Shown: positions 1 to 6,858, counted from the first letter of the stretch. The stretch is 11,855 bases of DNA from Candidatus Gastranaerophilales bacterium (GCA_021199975.1 JAJQHF010000222.1:1-11855); one strand, 5' to 3'. Program-made: numbers and translations. The notes: generated by a model from the letters alone, not told the origin.

Positions 1-105
1 TAAATATATTGTTAAATTTGTTACAATTTAGCTTTTTTCTGTCAATTTCGCCGTATAAATTGTTTTTATATTGATAAGTAAGTTAGGTGTATAAGAAGGA
101 AAAAT

Positions 106-708
106 ATGCCAAACGGTGTATCGTGTGCATTTTTTGCAGGTAAAAATTTAATATACGGGCAAAAAGAAGGAAATGTTTTTAAAGAAGGAATTGCGGCTGC
201 ACAAACGGCAAGAACTGTTGACAGCGCTGCTAAAGCAGGTGTAATTAAGGCGCCTCTTGAAATTACGGGAAAGGCGGCAAAGCTTGCATGCAAAATAGTA
301 TATCCGTTGATTATAATGTCCGGTATTTATAATACAGTTAAAGCTGATGATAAGGTTAAAACAGGTGCGGCACAAGCAGGCGGTATTGCTTCTATGTACG
401 CATTTGAACAAACAGCAGAAAGAGGATTAAATTCAATTTGTAAAAAAATATCAGAATCCGGTTGTGTAAAAAATAATAAAGCCGCAAGAGCTGCACTTTA
501 TGTAGCAAAAGGAGCAGCGTTTGTTGCAGCTTCTTTAGCAGGTTATAATTTTGGAAGCAAAGCAGCCGGCGGGGTTGTTGATGCAGTTAGAAATAAAAAA
601 TCCGATAACCTTATAAAAAAAGAATTTACAGAAACCGTACTTGATAAAAATCAAGAAAATGCAATGAAAGAAACTGAAGAAGATACATTTGCTTCTTTTA
701 AGCTATAG
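106..708 (+). CDS. Ala-rich small protein of unknown function
   Basis: A 200-residue protein that I do not recognise. The ATG at 106 follows a good ribosome binding site (AAGGAA, about 6 nt upstream), so the start is secure. The N-terminus contains a short motif with FFAGK at residues 9-13. Two moderately hydrophobic Ala/Gly-rich stretches (about 59-75 and 128-150) could be membrane-associated or amphipathic helices, but neither is a clear transmembrane segment. The last 40 residues are charged and probably disordered. There is no signal peptide and no catalytic motif. The stop codon lies inside the palindrome CTATAG, which also supplies the stop of the convergent gene on the other strand. 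Bacteria of the Gastranaerophilales type carry many such Ala/Gly/Lys-rich hypothetical proteins. That link is from memory and is an inference. Confidence 0.7.
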   Translation: MPNGVSCAFFAGKNLIYGQKEGNVFKEGIAAAQTARTVDSAAKAGVIKAPLEITGKAAKLACKIVYPLIIMSGIYNTVKADDKVKTGAAQAGGIASMYAFEQTAERGLNSICKKISESGCVKNNKAARAALYVAKGAAFVAASLAGYNFGSKAAGGVVDAVRNKKSDNLIKKEFTETVLDKNQENAMKETEEDTFASFKL

Positions 709-1587
709 CAAAATAGCAAGTATCATAAGTAAAAGACCTCCAATTTGAGAGAAAGTTGCCATATTTTGCATTTTTCTGTTGTTTTCATATTTATAGCTGT
801 TCTTTTTCGCTTCATAGGCTACCATAATTCTTTGCAGCCTTGTTACATCGTTATCATTTGTAAAAGTGCGATTAAAGAGTTTTTGTTCTAAACGTCCCAG
901 CCTGTTTGATATGTTATCATCAACATAAGACTTCCTTAGTAAATCTTCTTCTATTACCGCAATTTGAAAAGGCATTGCGGTGTCATCTACCGAATTAAAT
1001 CCACTGTTGCTATAATAATTATCTTGGTTTTGACTTGAATAACTTTGATTTTGATAATTTTTTTGAGCAGGAGCTATAGCGGAAGCCAGTTTATTAACCC
1101 TTGTACTTAAATCTTCATTACTTGTTTTGTTGAATACTTTTTCTTCTAATCTGTTTAAACGGTTATATATATTTTCATTTTTATAAGTTGTGTGTAAAAT
1201 TTCCTCTTCCATTTTATCTACTATAGGATATTCAACACTTGAATCCTCTTTCAAATTTTGAGGGATTTCCGAAATCTTTTGCACTGTTTTATTATTATTA
1301 TTTAAATCCTCCTTTGATACAGTTTGAGGTTTTTTCTCTTCTATGGCTATACCTGTGTCATTTTGGATATTTTCAAGTCTTTTTTGTATATTACCGCTCT
1401 TCTTTTCGCCGTATAAATGATTTTCAATTCTTTCGAGTCTTTTTGTTTCAGATTCGTTACTGTAATCATATCCCCAAAAGTTATTTTCTATTGCGCTAAT
1501 TACATCATTTGTAGTTATTTGCGACATAGAAGGTATATTTACCATTAAAATCATAAATATTACTGTTAAAATTATTTTTTTCTTCAT
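703..1587 (-). CDS. Exported three-repeat protein with RLxRLE motifs
   Basis: A 294-residue protein, last gene of the minus-strand operon. I chose the ATG at 1587 because it begins a signal peptide (MKKK, then a hydrophobic core ending near SMSQ, residue 23) and sits 11 nt after the upstream stop. The longer ORF from 1647 would add 20 residues that overlap the neighbour. Three imperfect repeats of about 46 residues follow, at roughly 30-77, 126-171 and 212-257. Each reads Y, about 9 residues, RLxR[LI]E, then [LV][FY][GN], then a second Rxx[IL] half. The spacers are rich in Asn, Gln, Ser and Lys. The C-terminus is hydrophobic (about 277-294) and looks like a membrane anchor with nothing after it. 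The role is unknown: probably an envelope protein with short coiled-coil or helical-hairpin repeats. I recall similar repeats in Melainabacteria proteins but could not check this. Confidence 0.75.
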   Translation of the reverse strand: MKKKIILTVIFMILMVNIPSMSQITTNDVISAIENNFWGYDYSNESETKRLERIENHLYGEKKSGNIQKRLENIQNDTGIAIEEKKPQTVSKEDLNNNNKTVQKISEIPQNLKEDSSVEYPIVDKMEEEILHTTYKNENIYNRLNRLEEKVFNKTSNEDLSTRVNKLASAIAPAQKNYQNQSYSSQNQDNYYSNSGFNSVDDTAMPFQIAVIEEDLLRKSYVDDNISNRLGRLEQKLFNRTFTNDNDVTRLQRIMVAYEAKKNSYKYENNRKMQNMATFSQIGGLLLMILAILL

Positions 1588-1598
1588 TTTTCCATTCT

Positions 1599-2177
1599 CT
1601 ATAATGAGAATATATACCATATTTTTGAGAAAAAACATACTATCCAATAAATAGCAAAACAGGAAGCTATAAAAGGAAGAAATATAAGCATAAAAGCTCT
1701 TGAAATTGAAATTTTATAAACAGCACTAAGAGAAAGAGCATATAAACCTATTATCCAAAAGTATAATAAAACCTCAATAACAGAAGAAATAATATAGCCA
1801 AATTCTCCTGTTTTTTTCAATAGATTGAGAGGCGCAAAAAACATGTATGGAATAGGCGCAAATGCTGTAAAAAACAATACTTCTCTTAGTTTTTCACCTT
1901 TATCAAATATTTTTGCAATGTACTCAAAAAATAATGCAGTAAAAAACCAAGCAGCAACGGTTAATAAAACAGTCCAAATAAATGAAAAAATAAAGAAAAT
2001 ATTTAATATTGAACCGTCAAAAATTCCGCCTGCAAGTTTATTTACTGCTGCAATGAATATAACAGTAATAACACCTAACCTTGTAGATGCAACAATATCA
2101 TTCCTCTCAAAAAAGGCTTTTGGAGAAAAGATTACACTGTATATGTTTTCAAAAAAATCATTTGTTGTTATTCCCAT
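1599..2177 (-). CDS. Yip1-domain integral membrane protein
   Basis: A 192-residue protein with about five hydrophobic helices (residues 33-49, 58-85, 99-119, 127-151 and 160-183). The N-terminal amphipathic stretch FFENIYSVIFSPKAFFE matches the start typical of bacterial Yip1-family proteins (PF04893), where a short 'SP..fF' segment precedes the membrane bundle. Their function in bacteria is poorly known. The ATG lies within the last codons of sppA (CTATGGGAATAA), a 10-nt overlap, and no Shine-Dalgarno precedes it, so it is probably translated by coupling to sppA. It sits between SppA and an exported repeat protein, which suggests an envelope role. The family call is from sequence character, without a profile search. 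Confidence 0.7.
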   Translation of the reverse strand: MGITTNDFFENIYSVIFSPKAFFERNDIVASTRLGVITVIFIAAVNKLAGGIFDGSILNIFFIFSFIWTVLLTVAAWFFTALFFEYIAKIFDKGEKLREVLFFTAFAPIPYMFFAPLNLLKKTGEFGYIISSVIEVLLYFWIIGLYALSLSAVYKISISRAFMLIFLPFIASCFAIYWIVCFFSKIWYIFSL

Positions 2178-3175
2178 AGATATAGCGGCTTTCTATTTAA
2201 AATCATACTTACGGGTATTATATCCGTTAATTTAATACTTGAGCGTGAGTTATATTCAGTAAGTCCCGAAAAATAATCACTGAAAGAACTTTTTTTATTG
2301 TAACTTATTAATTTTGTTTTTAATTTATTGTTATATTTTTCTTGAATCATTGTTTCAATCATAGATTTCGCAGTATCCATATCTCCGGTTAAATCAACAA
2401 AACCGAGTTTGCATGCCTGCTTACCCGTAAACACACGCCCGTCTGCATTTTCTTTTAATACATCCTCATTTAGAATGGTTTTTGAGGCTGTGTATGTGTC
2501 TTTTCTTTCTATTCTGCCATTTTTTATAGCATCAAGAAATTGACTGTATGAATCATTAACAATATTTTGCATTAACTCTTTTTCTTCTTCTGTCATTTGT
2601 CTTGTACCGGAACCGATATCTTTATATTTACCGCTTTTAATAACGACAGGATTTATATCAAGTTTATTTGTCAATAAATTGTGGTAATCCATAAAAGAGA
2701 ATATAACACCGATACTTCCTGTTAAAGTTCCGTCCTGTGCAATAATTCTGTCTGCAGCGCTTGCAATATAGTAGCCTCCGCTTGCTGCTACATCATCCAA
2801 AACAGCAATTACCGGTTTATCTTTTCTGATATTAAGAATTTGATTATAAATGTTTTGCGACATTGCAACAGTTCCGCCGGGGGAATTAATTTTTAATATA
2901 ATACCGTGAATTTCCGAGTCATCTTTTGCTGCTTTTAACGATTTCAACAGATTAGAAGCGTTTGCATCCATTGACAAGAAACTGCTTTCGGAAGATGAAG
3001 CAATAGCTCCGTCAAGCTCGATAACAGCAGCTTTATTCACTGTTACAAGAATTTTTTTATTTTGTTTTACATCCTCATCTTCATAAGGTTTGTGCTTGTC
3101 TATTGTAATAAATCCTGCTAAAAGGCATAAAATACAAATTATAACTATAATTTTTGCTGCTAAAGATGCTTTCAT
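2168..3175 (-). CDS. sppA: Signal peptide peptidase SppA (S49 serine protease)
   Basis: A 335-residue membrane-anchored Ser/Lys peptidase that degrades cleaved signal peptides. Residues 7-23 form an N-terminal anchor. The ClpP/crotonase-like fold shows INSPGG at 96-101, the nucleophile region VAASGGYYIA (Ser132), a TGSIG turn at 152-156, and the general-base region KSGKYKDIGS, in which Lys185 (or Lys183) is the likely catalytic lysine. A DGRVFTG segment near 245 is also typical of the family. The length fits the short form found in Bacillus, not the 618-residue tandem E. coli form. The C-terminus (PLYLWE) resembles the hydrophobic tail of Bacillus SppA, which can occupy neighbouring active sites in the oligomer. 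The gene overlaps the upstream mutase gene by 4 nt (ATGA), so the two are translationally coupled. Confidence 0.95.
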   Translation of the reverse strand: MKASLAAKIIVIICILCLLAGFITIDKHKPYEDEDVKQNKKILVTVNKAAVIELDGAIASSSESSFLSMDANASNLLKSLKAAKDDSEIHGIILKINSPGGTVAMSQNIYNQILNIRKDKPVIAVLDDVAASGGYYIASAADRIIAQDGTLTGSIGVIFSFMDYHNLLTNKLDINPVVIKSGKYKDIGSGTRQMTEEEKELMQNIVNDSYSQFLDAIKNGRIERKDTYTASKTILNEDVLKENADGRVFTGKQACKLGFVDLTGDMDTAKSMIETMIQEKYNNKLKTKLISYNKKSSFSDYFSGLTEYNSRSSIKLTDIIPVSMILNRKPLYLWE

Positions 3176-4662
3176 AAATCCTCTCTGTTTGATAAATTAC
3201 TGATACTTTCGTCAAGAAGTGAAATCATGACATTTTTATAATGAATTGAATTCTTTTTTGTTTTTGCTTCAAATCTTAGTGTAAATACGGGTTCCGTATT
3301 GCTTTTTCTAATTAAAGCAAAACCATCCGAAAAAATAATCCGTAAACCGTCCAATGTTATTATATCTTTTATTTTTATTCCGAATATAGTATTGTCACTT
3401 TTTATTTTTTCCGTAACATATTCAAGAACTTTTTTCTTTAATTCATTTTTACATTTATACCTGACTTCATCAGAGGTAAAGACATTATTAATAGGAGTAA
3501 GCAAATCAGAGAGTTTAAAATCTTTGTTAATTTTTTTATTTTTAGCAATAATTTCTATTATTCTGCATCCTGCATAAACGGCATCATCAAAGCCGTAATA
3601 TCTGTCTTTAAAGAACATATGCCCGGACATTTCACCTGCTAAAATTGCACCTGTTTCCTTCATTTTTGATTTTATATATCCATGCCCCGTTTTAGTCATA
3701 ACAGCGGAGCCGCCATGATTATTTATTTCATCAAAAAGAACTTGTGAACATTTTACTTCTGAAACAACAACAGGTTTTTCTCCTCTAACCGCCAAATCCT
3801 TTATAATATCTTGTGCATATATATAAAGAAGCTTATCGCCCGTAAGAGAATTCCCTTCGGAATCTATTACTCCAAGCCTGTCTGAATCACCATCAAATGC
3901 AATACCCAAGTCTGCGTTAGTTTCTTTTACTTTCGCCTTTATATCATTTAACGTTGAAATATCGCTCGGATTCGGATGATGATTAGGAAAATTGCCGTCA
4001 GGTTCCGAATAAAGTTCAATTACTTCACATCCTATATCTCTGTATAATTTTGGAGCAACAACACCTGCTGTTCCGTTTGCGCTGTCAACTACAACCTTTA
4101 TCCCGTTTCCCATAATTCCAAATCTTGAAATCAGAAATTCGGTATATTGAGGAATTATATTATACAGCCTTGCTTCGCCATGCTTTACGGAAGTTATATC
4201 ATTACTCATTTGTTCAATCGTGTATTCTTTTACTTTTTTTATTTCTTCTTCGCTTAAAGAAGATTTGTTAAATGTCATCTTTAAACCGTTGTATTCCGGA
4301 GGATTATGACTTGCAGTTACTATTAAAGATGCATGTATTTTTATATCATTGCTGATTGTGTCGGGGAAAGATGCAAACTCTGAATAATAACCCAAAGGCG
4401 TAGGAACAATATCTAAATTAAGTGCATTCGCCCCCATGTGAACAATTCCCTTTATAAGTGTTTTAGAAAGAGATTCGGAATGTAGTCTTGCATCTCTTGA
4501 AACAGTTACCCATATCTCATTTGCAGTAATTCCTGTTTTCTCCTGAATATATTTTATAAATCCTTTCCCTGTATAATAAAATAATTCTTCGGTTACATCT
4601 TTACCGTATATCCCCCTGATATCATTTTTCCCAAAAGCGTTGAAATCCAATGTTTTTGTCAT
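3172..4662 (-). CDS. Phosphomannomutase/phosphoglucomutase (alpha-D-phosphohexomutase)
   Basis: A 496-residue cytoplasmic enzyme that interconverts hexose 1- and 6-phosphates, feeding GDP-mannose or UDP-glucose for surface polysaccharide. All four domains of the family are visible: the phosphoserine loop TASHNPPEYNGLK (Ser118), the Mg2+ loop DGDSDR (257-262), the sugar-selecting loop GEMSGH (343-348) and the C-terminal phosphate-binding loop RKSNTEP (452-458). GEMSGH with DGDSDR fits the PMM/PGM (AlgC/ManB) branch, not phosphoglucosamine mutase. Which sugar is preferred cannot be told from sequence alone. The start at 4662 is preceded by AAGGAT 12 nt upstream and a good promoter. It is the first gene of a tightly coupled operon with sppA, a Yip1 protein and a repeat protein. 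Confidence 0.93.
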   Translation of the reverse strand: MTKTLDFNAFGKNDIRGIYGKDVTEELFYYTGKGFIKYIQEKTGITANEIWVTVSRDARLHSESLSKTLIKGIVHMGANALNLDIVPTPLGYYSEFASFPDTISNDIKIHASLIVTASHNPPEYNGLKMTFNKSSLSEEEIKKVKEYTIEQMSNDITSVKHGEARLYNIIPQYTEFLISRFGIMGNGIKVVVDSANGTAGVVAPKLYRDIGCEVIELYSEPDGNFPNHHPNPSDISTLNDIKAKVKETNADLGIAFDGDSDRLGVIDSEGNSLTGDKLLYIYAQDIIKDLAVRGEKPVVVSEVKCSQVLFDEINNHGGSAVMTKTGHGYIKSKMKETGAILAGEMSGHMFFKDRYYGFDDAVYAGCRIIEIIAKNKKINKDFKLSDLLTPINNVFTSDEVRYKCKNELKKKVLEYVTEKIKSDNTIFGIKIKDIITLDGLRIIFSDGFALIRKSNTEPVFTLRFEAKTKKNSIHYKNVMISLLDESISNLSNREDL

Positions 4663-4676
4663 GATTATACATATCC

Positions 4677-4705
4677 TTGTTAGAACTTAAAAAAAATATT
4701 ATACT
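4677..4705 (+). promoter_or_regulatory. Sigma70-type promoter for the orphan ABC permease
   Basis: TTGTTA (4677-4682) and TATACT (4700-4705) lie 17 nt apart, placing the start near 4712 and a leader of about 30 nt before the ATG at 4742. It lies back to back with the mutase promoter within a 79-nt intergenic region. An AAGG at 4724-4727 is the only ribosome-binding candidate and is 14 nt from the ATG. Confidence 0.45.
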
Positions 4706-4709
4706 CTAC

Positions 4710-4738
4710 ATTATAAAAAAGATAAGGTTAAAAAGCAA
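4710..4738 (-). promoter_or_regulatory. Sigma70-type promoter for the mutase-sppA operon
   Basis: On the minus strand TTGCTT (4733-4738) and a perfect TATAAT (4710-4715) are separated by 17 nt. Transcription would begin near 4703, giving a leader of about 40 nt that contains AAGGAT. It overlaps the divergent promoter at 4677-4705, so the two probably compete or share a regulator. Confidence 0.6.
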
Positions 4739-4741
4739 AAA

Positions 4742-5629
4742 ATGATACAAAAAATTTGTAATAAATTAAAATTATCCGAAAAAATGAATATTTGTATCTT
4801 TGTATTGCCGTCTTTATTGGGATGTGCGTTATTTATATTTTTGCCTTCAATTATGTCTTTTTTGTTAAGTTTTTTTGATTGGAACCTTATCTCAAATATT
4901 AAATTCTCAGCTTTTAGTAATTATACGGAGCTTTTAAGTTCATATGAATTTTGGTTTATATTAAAAAATACACTGATTTATGCCTTTTGTGTAACAGTAT
5001 TTGCAACTATAATACCGTTAATTCTTGCTTCTATAATATATAACGGTGTCAAAGCAAAAGAATTTTTTAAAACATCGTATTTTCTGCCGTTTATTACCCC
5101 GATGATTGTAATTGCAATGATATGGCAGTGGATTTTTGACCCGAATATAGGGTTAGTTAATCTTATTTTTAAGTCTGATATTCAGTGGCTATATGACAAA
5201 ACTTATGCAATGTTTGTTATAATTTTTGTTTCGGTGTGGAAACTTACAGGATACAACATGATAATATTTTTGTCGGGGTTTTCGTCATTAAATCCGCATG
5301 TATATGAGTCAGCAAAAATCGACGGAGCAAACGGCATAAAAACCTTTCTTAATATAACAATTCCTCTGATGAGTCCCGTAATATTTTTTGTTTTGTTAAT
5401 AACCACAATAAGCTCTTTTCAAGTTTTTGATTTAATTTATTTAATGACTCAAGGAGAGCCTGAAAACTCAACTAATATACTTGTTTACTGGCTCTATAAA
5501 AATGCGTTTGAATTTTTTAAAATAGGGAAAGCCTCCGCAATTGCTTATATCTTATTTTTATTAATTTTCATTTTAGCAATTATTCAATGGAGATTAAGAA
5601 AGAAATGGGTAATTAATGAAACAGATTAA
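4742..5629 (+). CDS. Sugar ABC transporter permease, MalF/UgpA type (orphan)
   Basis: A 295-residue inner-membrane permease of the binding-protein-dependent carbohydrate family (CUT1 type). It has about six transmembrane helices (17-44, 74-100, 112-131, 156-181, 211-236, 265-284). The family signature YFLPFITPMIVIAMIWQWIF is at 113-132. The EAA loop that contacts the ATPase is at 189-209, with ESAKIDGANG followed by IPLMSP. Such permeases work as a heterodimer with a MalG-type partner, an ATPase and a solute-binding protein, but none is encoded next to it: the next gene is convergent and shares its stop region (TTAA). Substrate is unknown; sugars or glycerol phosphate are typical. It has its own promoter, so it may use components encoded elsewhere or be the remnant of a larger operon. 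Confidence 0.9.
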   Translation: MIQKICNKLKLSEKMNICIFVLPSLLGCALFIFLPSIMSFLLSFFDWNLISNIKFSAFSNYTELLSSYEFWFILKNTLIYAFCVTVFATIIPLILASIIYNGVKAKEFFKTSYFLPFITPMIVIAMIWQWIFDPNIGLVNLIFKSDIQWLYDKTYAMFVIIFVSVWKLTGYNMIIFLSGFSSLNPHVYESAKIDGANGIKTFLNITIPLMSPVIFFVLLITTISSFQVFDLIYLMTQGEPENSTNILVYWLYKNAFEFFKIGKASAIAYILFLLIFILAIIQWRLRKKWVINETD

Positions 5630-5907
5630 GCAAGCACAGATAACAATTTTTCATGCGGTTTGCTTTCATCAGCATCAACTGCTGTATTAACATAAATATT
5701 GTCAATTTCAGATTTTATTTGCTGAGCTTCTTCATTAACTTTTGGCGAGAATAAAGAAGATATTTTGCTGATAAAACTTGTAATTGCTGATTTTTCAGAA
5801 TCTTGTTTTGAAGTATAAGCACCTGCATATTCAGGGTATGGAACAGCAGTATGCTTAAAGCTTGCTGCGTTATTATAATTATATGTATTAATTGCATTTA
5901 CTTTCAT
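5626..5907 (-). CDS. Small tagged protein of unknown function
   Basis: A 93-residue soluble protein with no recognised domain. The start is well supported by AGGAGGA about 7 nt upstream and by a strong promoter at 5962-5990. The N-terminus is Asn/Tyr-rich and carries the short tag AASFKHTAVP (residues 14-23). The middle (about 41-55) is a weakly hydrophobic or amphipathic stretch with ISSLFSPK, followed by a predicted helix and an acidic tail. Its stop overlaps that of the convergent permease within the palindrome TTAA. The tag resembles those I recall at the start of many hypothetical proteins of Gastranaerophilales, and one also occurs in the metalloprotease encoded at 9074. Function cannot be assigned. 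Confidence 0.75.
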   Translation of the reverse strand: MKVNAINTYNYNNAASFKHTAVPYPEYAGAYTSKQDSEKSAITSFISKISSLFSPKVNEEAQQIKSEIDNIYVNTAVDADESKPHEKLLSVLA

Positions 5908-5926
5908 ATCAGTTCCTCCTCGTTAG

Positions 5927-5949
5927 TAAAGTGTTTTATTTACACTTTA
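5927..5949 (-). repeat. 8-bp inverted repeat in the leader of the 93-aa gene
   Basis: TAAAGTGT (5927-5934) and ACACTTTA (5942-5949) are perfect inverted arms around a 7-nt AT loop. The element lies between the promoter and the ribosome binding site of the small tagged gene, so it could be an operator or an RNA hairpin that affects translation. It is AT-rich and may be chance. Confidence 0.4.
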
Positions 5950-5961
5950 TTTTACACATTT

Positions 5962-5990
5962 ATTATGAATTATAAAAAACATTTTGTCAA
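5962..5990 (-). promoter_or_regulatory. Strong sigma70-type promoter for the 93-aa gene
   Basis: The minus strand has a perfect TTGACA (5985-5990), a 17-nt spacer and CATAAT (5962-5967). The start would be near 5955, giving a leader of about 48 nt. The -35 box is part of TTGTCAA, which on the plus strand supplies a TTGTCA -35 for the putative RNA gene, so the two promoters overlap. Confidence 0.65.
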
Positions 5991-6047
5991 TACTCCTCTT
6001 TATAAAATATTACAACTCTGAAACATCAATAAAATTGGGGTATTTGC

Positions 6048-6082
6048 ATTAAGTGTATTATATGCACTTAATTTTTTGTTTT
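6048..6082 (+). terminator. AT-rich hairpin followed by a T-run
   Basis: ATTAAGTG (6048-6055) and CACTTAAT (6065-6072) form an 8-bp stem with a 9-nt loop, followed by T-rich sequence to 6082. It could stop rightward transcription from the permease gene or act as an early terminator in the putative small RNA. The stem has only two G-C pairs, so it is weak. Confidence 0.3.
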
Positions 6083-6201
6083 AATATTACCCATGTTACT
6101 TATTTTTATTCTATCCATGCAGGGAATTGAGAATTAAGTGTTTATTAAGTTATATATAAGTATCTTTTTCATACTTCCAACTATTCTTAATTCCAGACAG
6201 T

Positions 6202-6225
6202 AGGGCTTATAGCCCTCTTTTTTTT
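6202..6225 (+). terminator. Intrinsic terminator of the putative small RNA
   Basis: AGGGCT (6202-6207), a TAT loop, AGCCCT (6211-6216) and then eight T residues (6218-6225). The T-run follows the stem only on the plus strand, so it does not serve pth, which ends at 6231 on the other strand. Confidence 0.8.
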
Positions 6226-6230
6226 ATAAA

Positions 6231-6791
6231 TTAATTATACTTATTTTGGACTTTATATATATCAGTTTCACAATAGTATAAAAAAGCATCAACGGAGTTA
6301 CCTATTGTTTCTTTTAATAGCACCGCTTCATCAGATTTAAAATTTTGCAATACATAGTCTTCCGATTTAATAAAAGGCGGCTGAGGTCCTATTCCTATTT
6401 TTAATCTGTCAAAAACTTGGCTCCCTGAGTGCATTATTATGGATTTTACTCCATTATGCCCCCCGTCGGAGCCTTTAGCTCTAAACCTTATTTTCCCTAA
6501 ATCAAGCGAAATATCATCATATACAACAAACAAAGAGGTCATATCTATTTTGTAAAAATTTTTAAGCGCTGCAAGAGCTTCTCCCGATAAATTCATATAT
6601 GTCTGAGGTTTTATTATCCACACAGCCTCTTCTTTATATATTCCTTTTGCTATAACAGCTCTAAATTTAGCTTCATTTGTAAAACTACACCCGAGTTTTT
6701 CCGCTAATTTATCTGCAAACATAAAGCCTGCATTATGCCTTGTATGTGCGTACTTTTCCCCCGGATTACCTAAACAAATTAATAATTTCAT
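6231..6791 (-). CDS. pth: Peptidyl-tRNA hydrolase
   Basis: A 186-residue cytoplasmic hydrolase that releases peptides from prematurely dropped peptidyl-tRNA, an essential recycling step. The Pth signature is complete. LGNPGEKYAHTRHNAG contains Asn9 and the catalytic His19. YMNLSG gives Met66 and Asn67. VVYDDISL gives the Asp92 that orients the histidine. GGHNG supplies His112 and Asn113. These match E. coli N10, H20, M67, N68, D93, H113 and N114 with a one-residue shift. Length is normal. The start at 6791 has AAGGA 8 nt upstream. The gene stands alone here, divergent from an HTH regulator, and no minus-strand terminator is visible beyond its stop. Confidence 0.96.
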   Translation of the reverse strand: MKLLICLGNPGEKYAHTRHNAGFMFADKLAEKLGCSFTNEAKFRAVIAKGIYKEEAVWIIKPQTYMNLSGEALAALKNFYKIDMTSLFVVYDDISLDLGKIRFRAKGSDGGHNGVKSIIMHSGSQVFDRLKIGIGPQPPFIKSEDYVLQNFKSDEAVLLKETIGNSVDAFLYYCETDIYKVQNKYN

Positions 6792-6812
6792 ACATGATTT
6801 CCTTCTTTATAA

Positions 6813-6842
6813 ATTATCCCATATTTATATTCAACTTACCAA
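6813..6842 (-). promoter_or_regulatory. Extended -10 promoter for pth
   Basis: On the minus strand TTGGTA (6837-6842) and GATAAT (6813-6818) are 18 nt apart. GATAAT is preceded by TGG, forming an extended -10 (TGnnATAAT). The leader would be about 15 nt and contains AAGGA. The -35 edge overlaps the inverted repeat at 6842-6858. Confidence 0.45.
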
Positions 6843-6858
6843 TTAAAATCTTTTTAAT
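6842..6858. promoter_or_regulatory. Inverted repeat, possible operator between pth and the HTH gene
   Basis: ATTAAAA (6842-6848), TCT, TTTTAAT (6852-6858) is a perfect 7-bp inverted repeat. It covers the possible -10 (TTTAAT, 6853-6858, with TTCAAC 17 nt upstream) of the HTH gene and touches the -35 of pth. Binding of a dimeric repressor here, perhaps the HTH protein itself, would control both genes. The arms are pure A/T, so chance is a real alternative. Confidence 0.3.

Larger units (their letters stand above)
6020..6225 (+). ncRNA. Putative structured small RNA ending in an intrinsic terminator
   Basis: No plus-strand gene exists here, yet a strong plus-strand terminator ends the region, so something is transcribed rightward. 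Three structured parts are visible. First, GGGTA (6038-6042) can pair with TACCC (6088-6092) around an 8-bp hairpin (6048-6055 with 6065-6072). Second, GGAATTGAGAAT (6123-6134) pairs over 12 bp with ATTCTTAATTCC (6183-6194), one pair being G-U, and encloses AAGTAT/ATACTT (6158-6163 with 6171-6176). Third comes the terminator. A plus promoter is possible at 5984-6013 (TTGTCA, 18 nt, TATTAC), placing the 5' end near 6020. The 5' end is a guess; a shorter RNA starting near 6113 is also possible. It does not show the marks of 6S, SRP, tmRNA or RNase P RNA. The family is unknown. Confidence 0.45.

Noticed and set aside
677..697. Hairpin AAGAAG/CTTCTT at the end of the first gene
   Set aside because: The stem is 6 bp and lies in coding sequence with no proper T-run on either side, so I do not call it a terminator.
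1588..1647. Longer start for the repeat protein
   Set aside because: It overlaps the Yip1 gene by 49 nt and hides the signal peptide; the ATG at 1587 begins a proper one.
1825..2235. 136-codon plus-strand ORF opposite the Yip1 gene
   Set aside because: It is the antisense shadow of a membrane protein gene with strong family character and operon context.
6020..6225. 6S, SRP, tmRNA or Yfr1 identity for the putative RNA
   Set aside because: No paired 5' and 3' ends as in 6S, no GGAAGGAAGCAG-type SRP loop, no tmRNA ends. An ACTCCTC at 5992-5998 only partly matches Yfr1 and falls before the predicted start.
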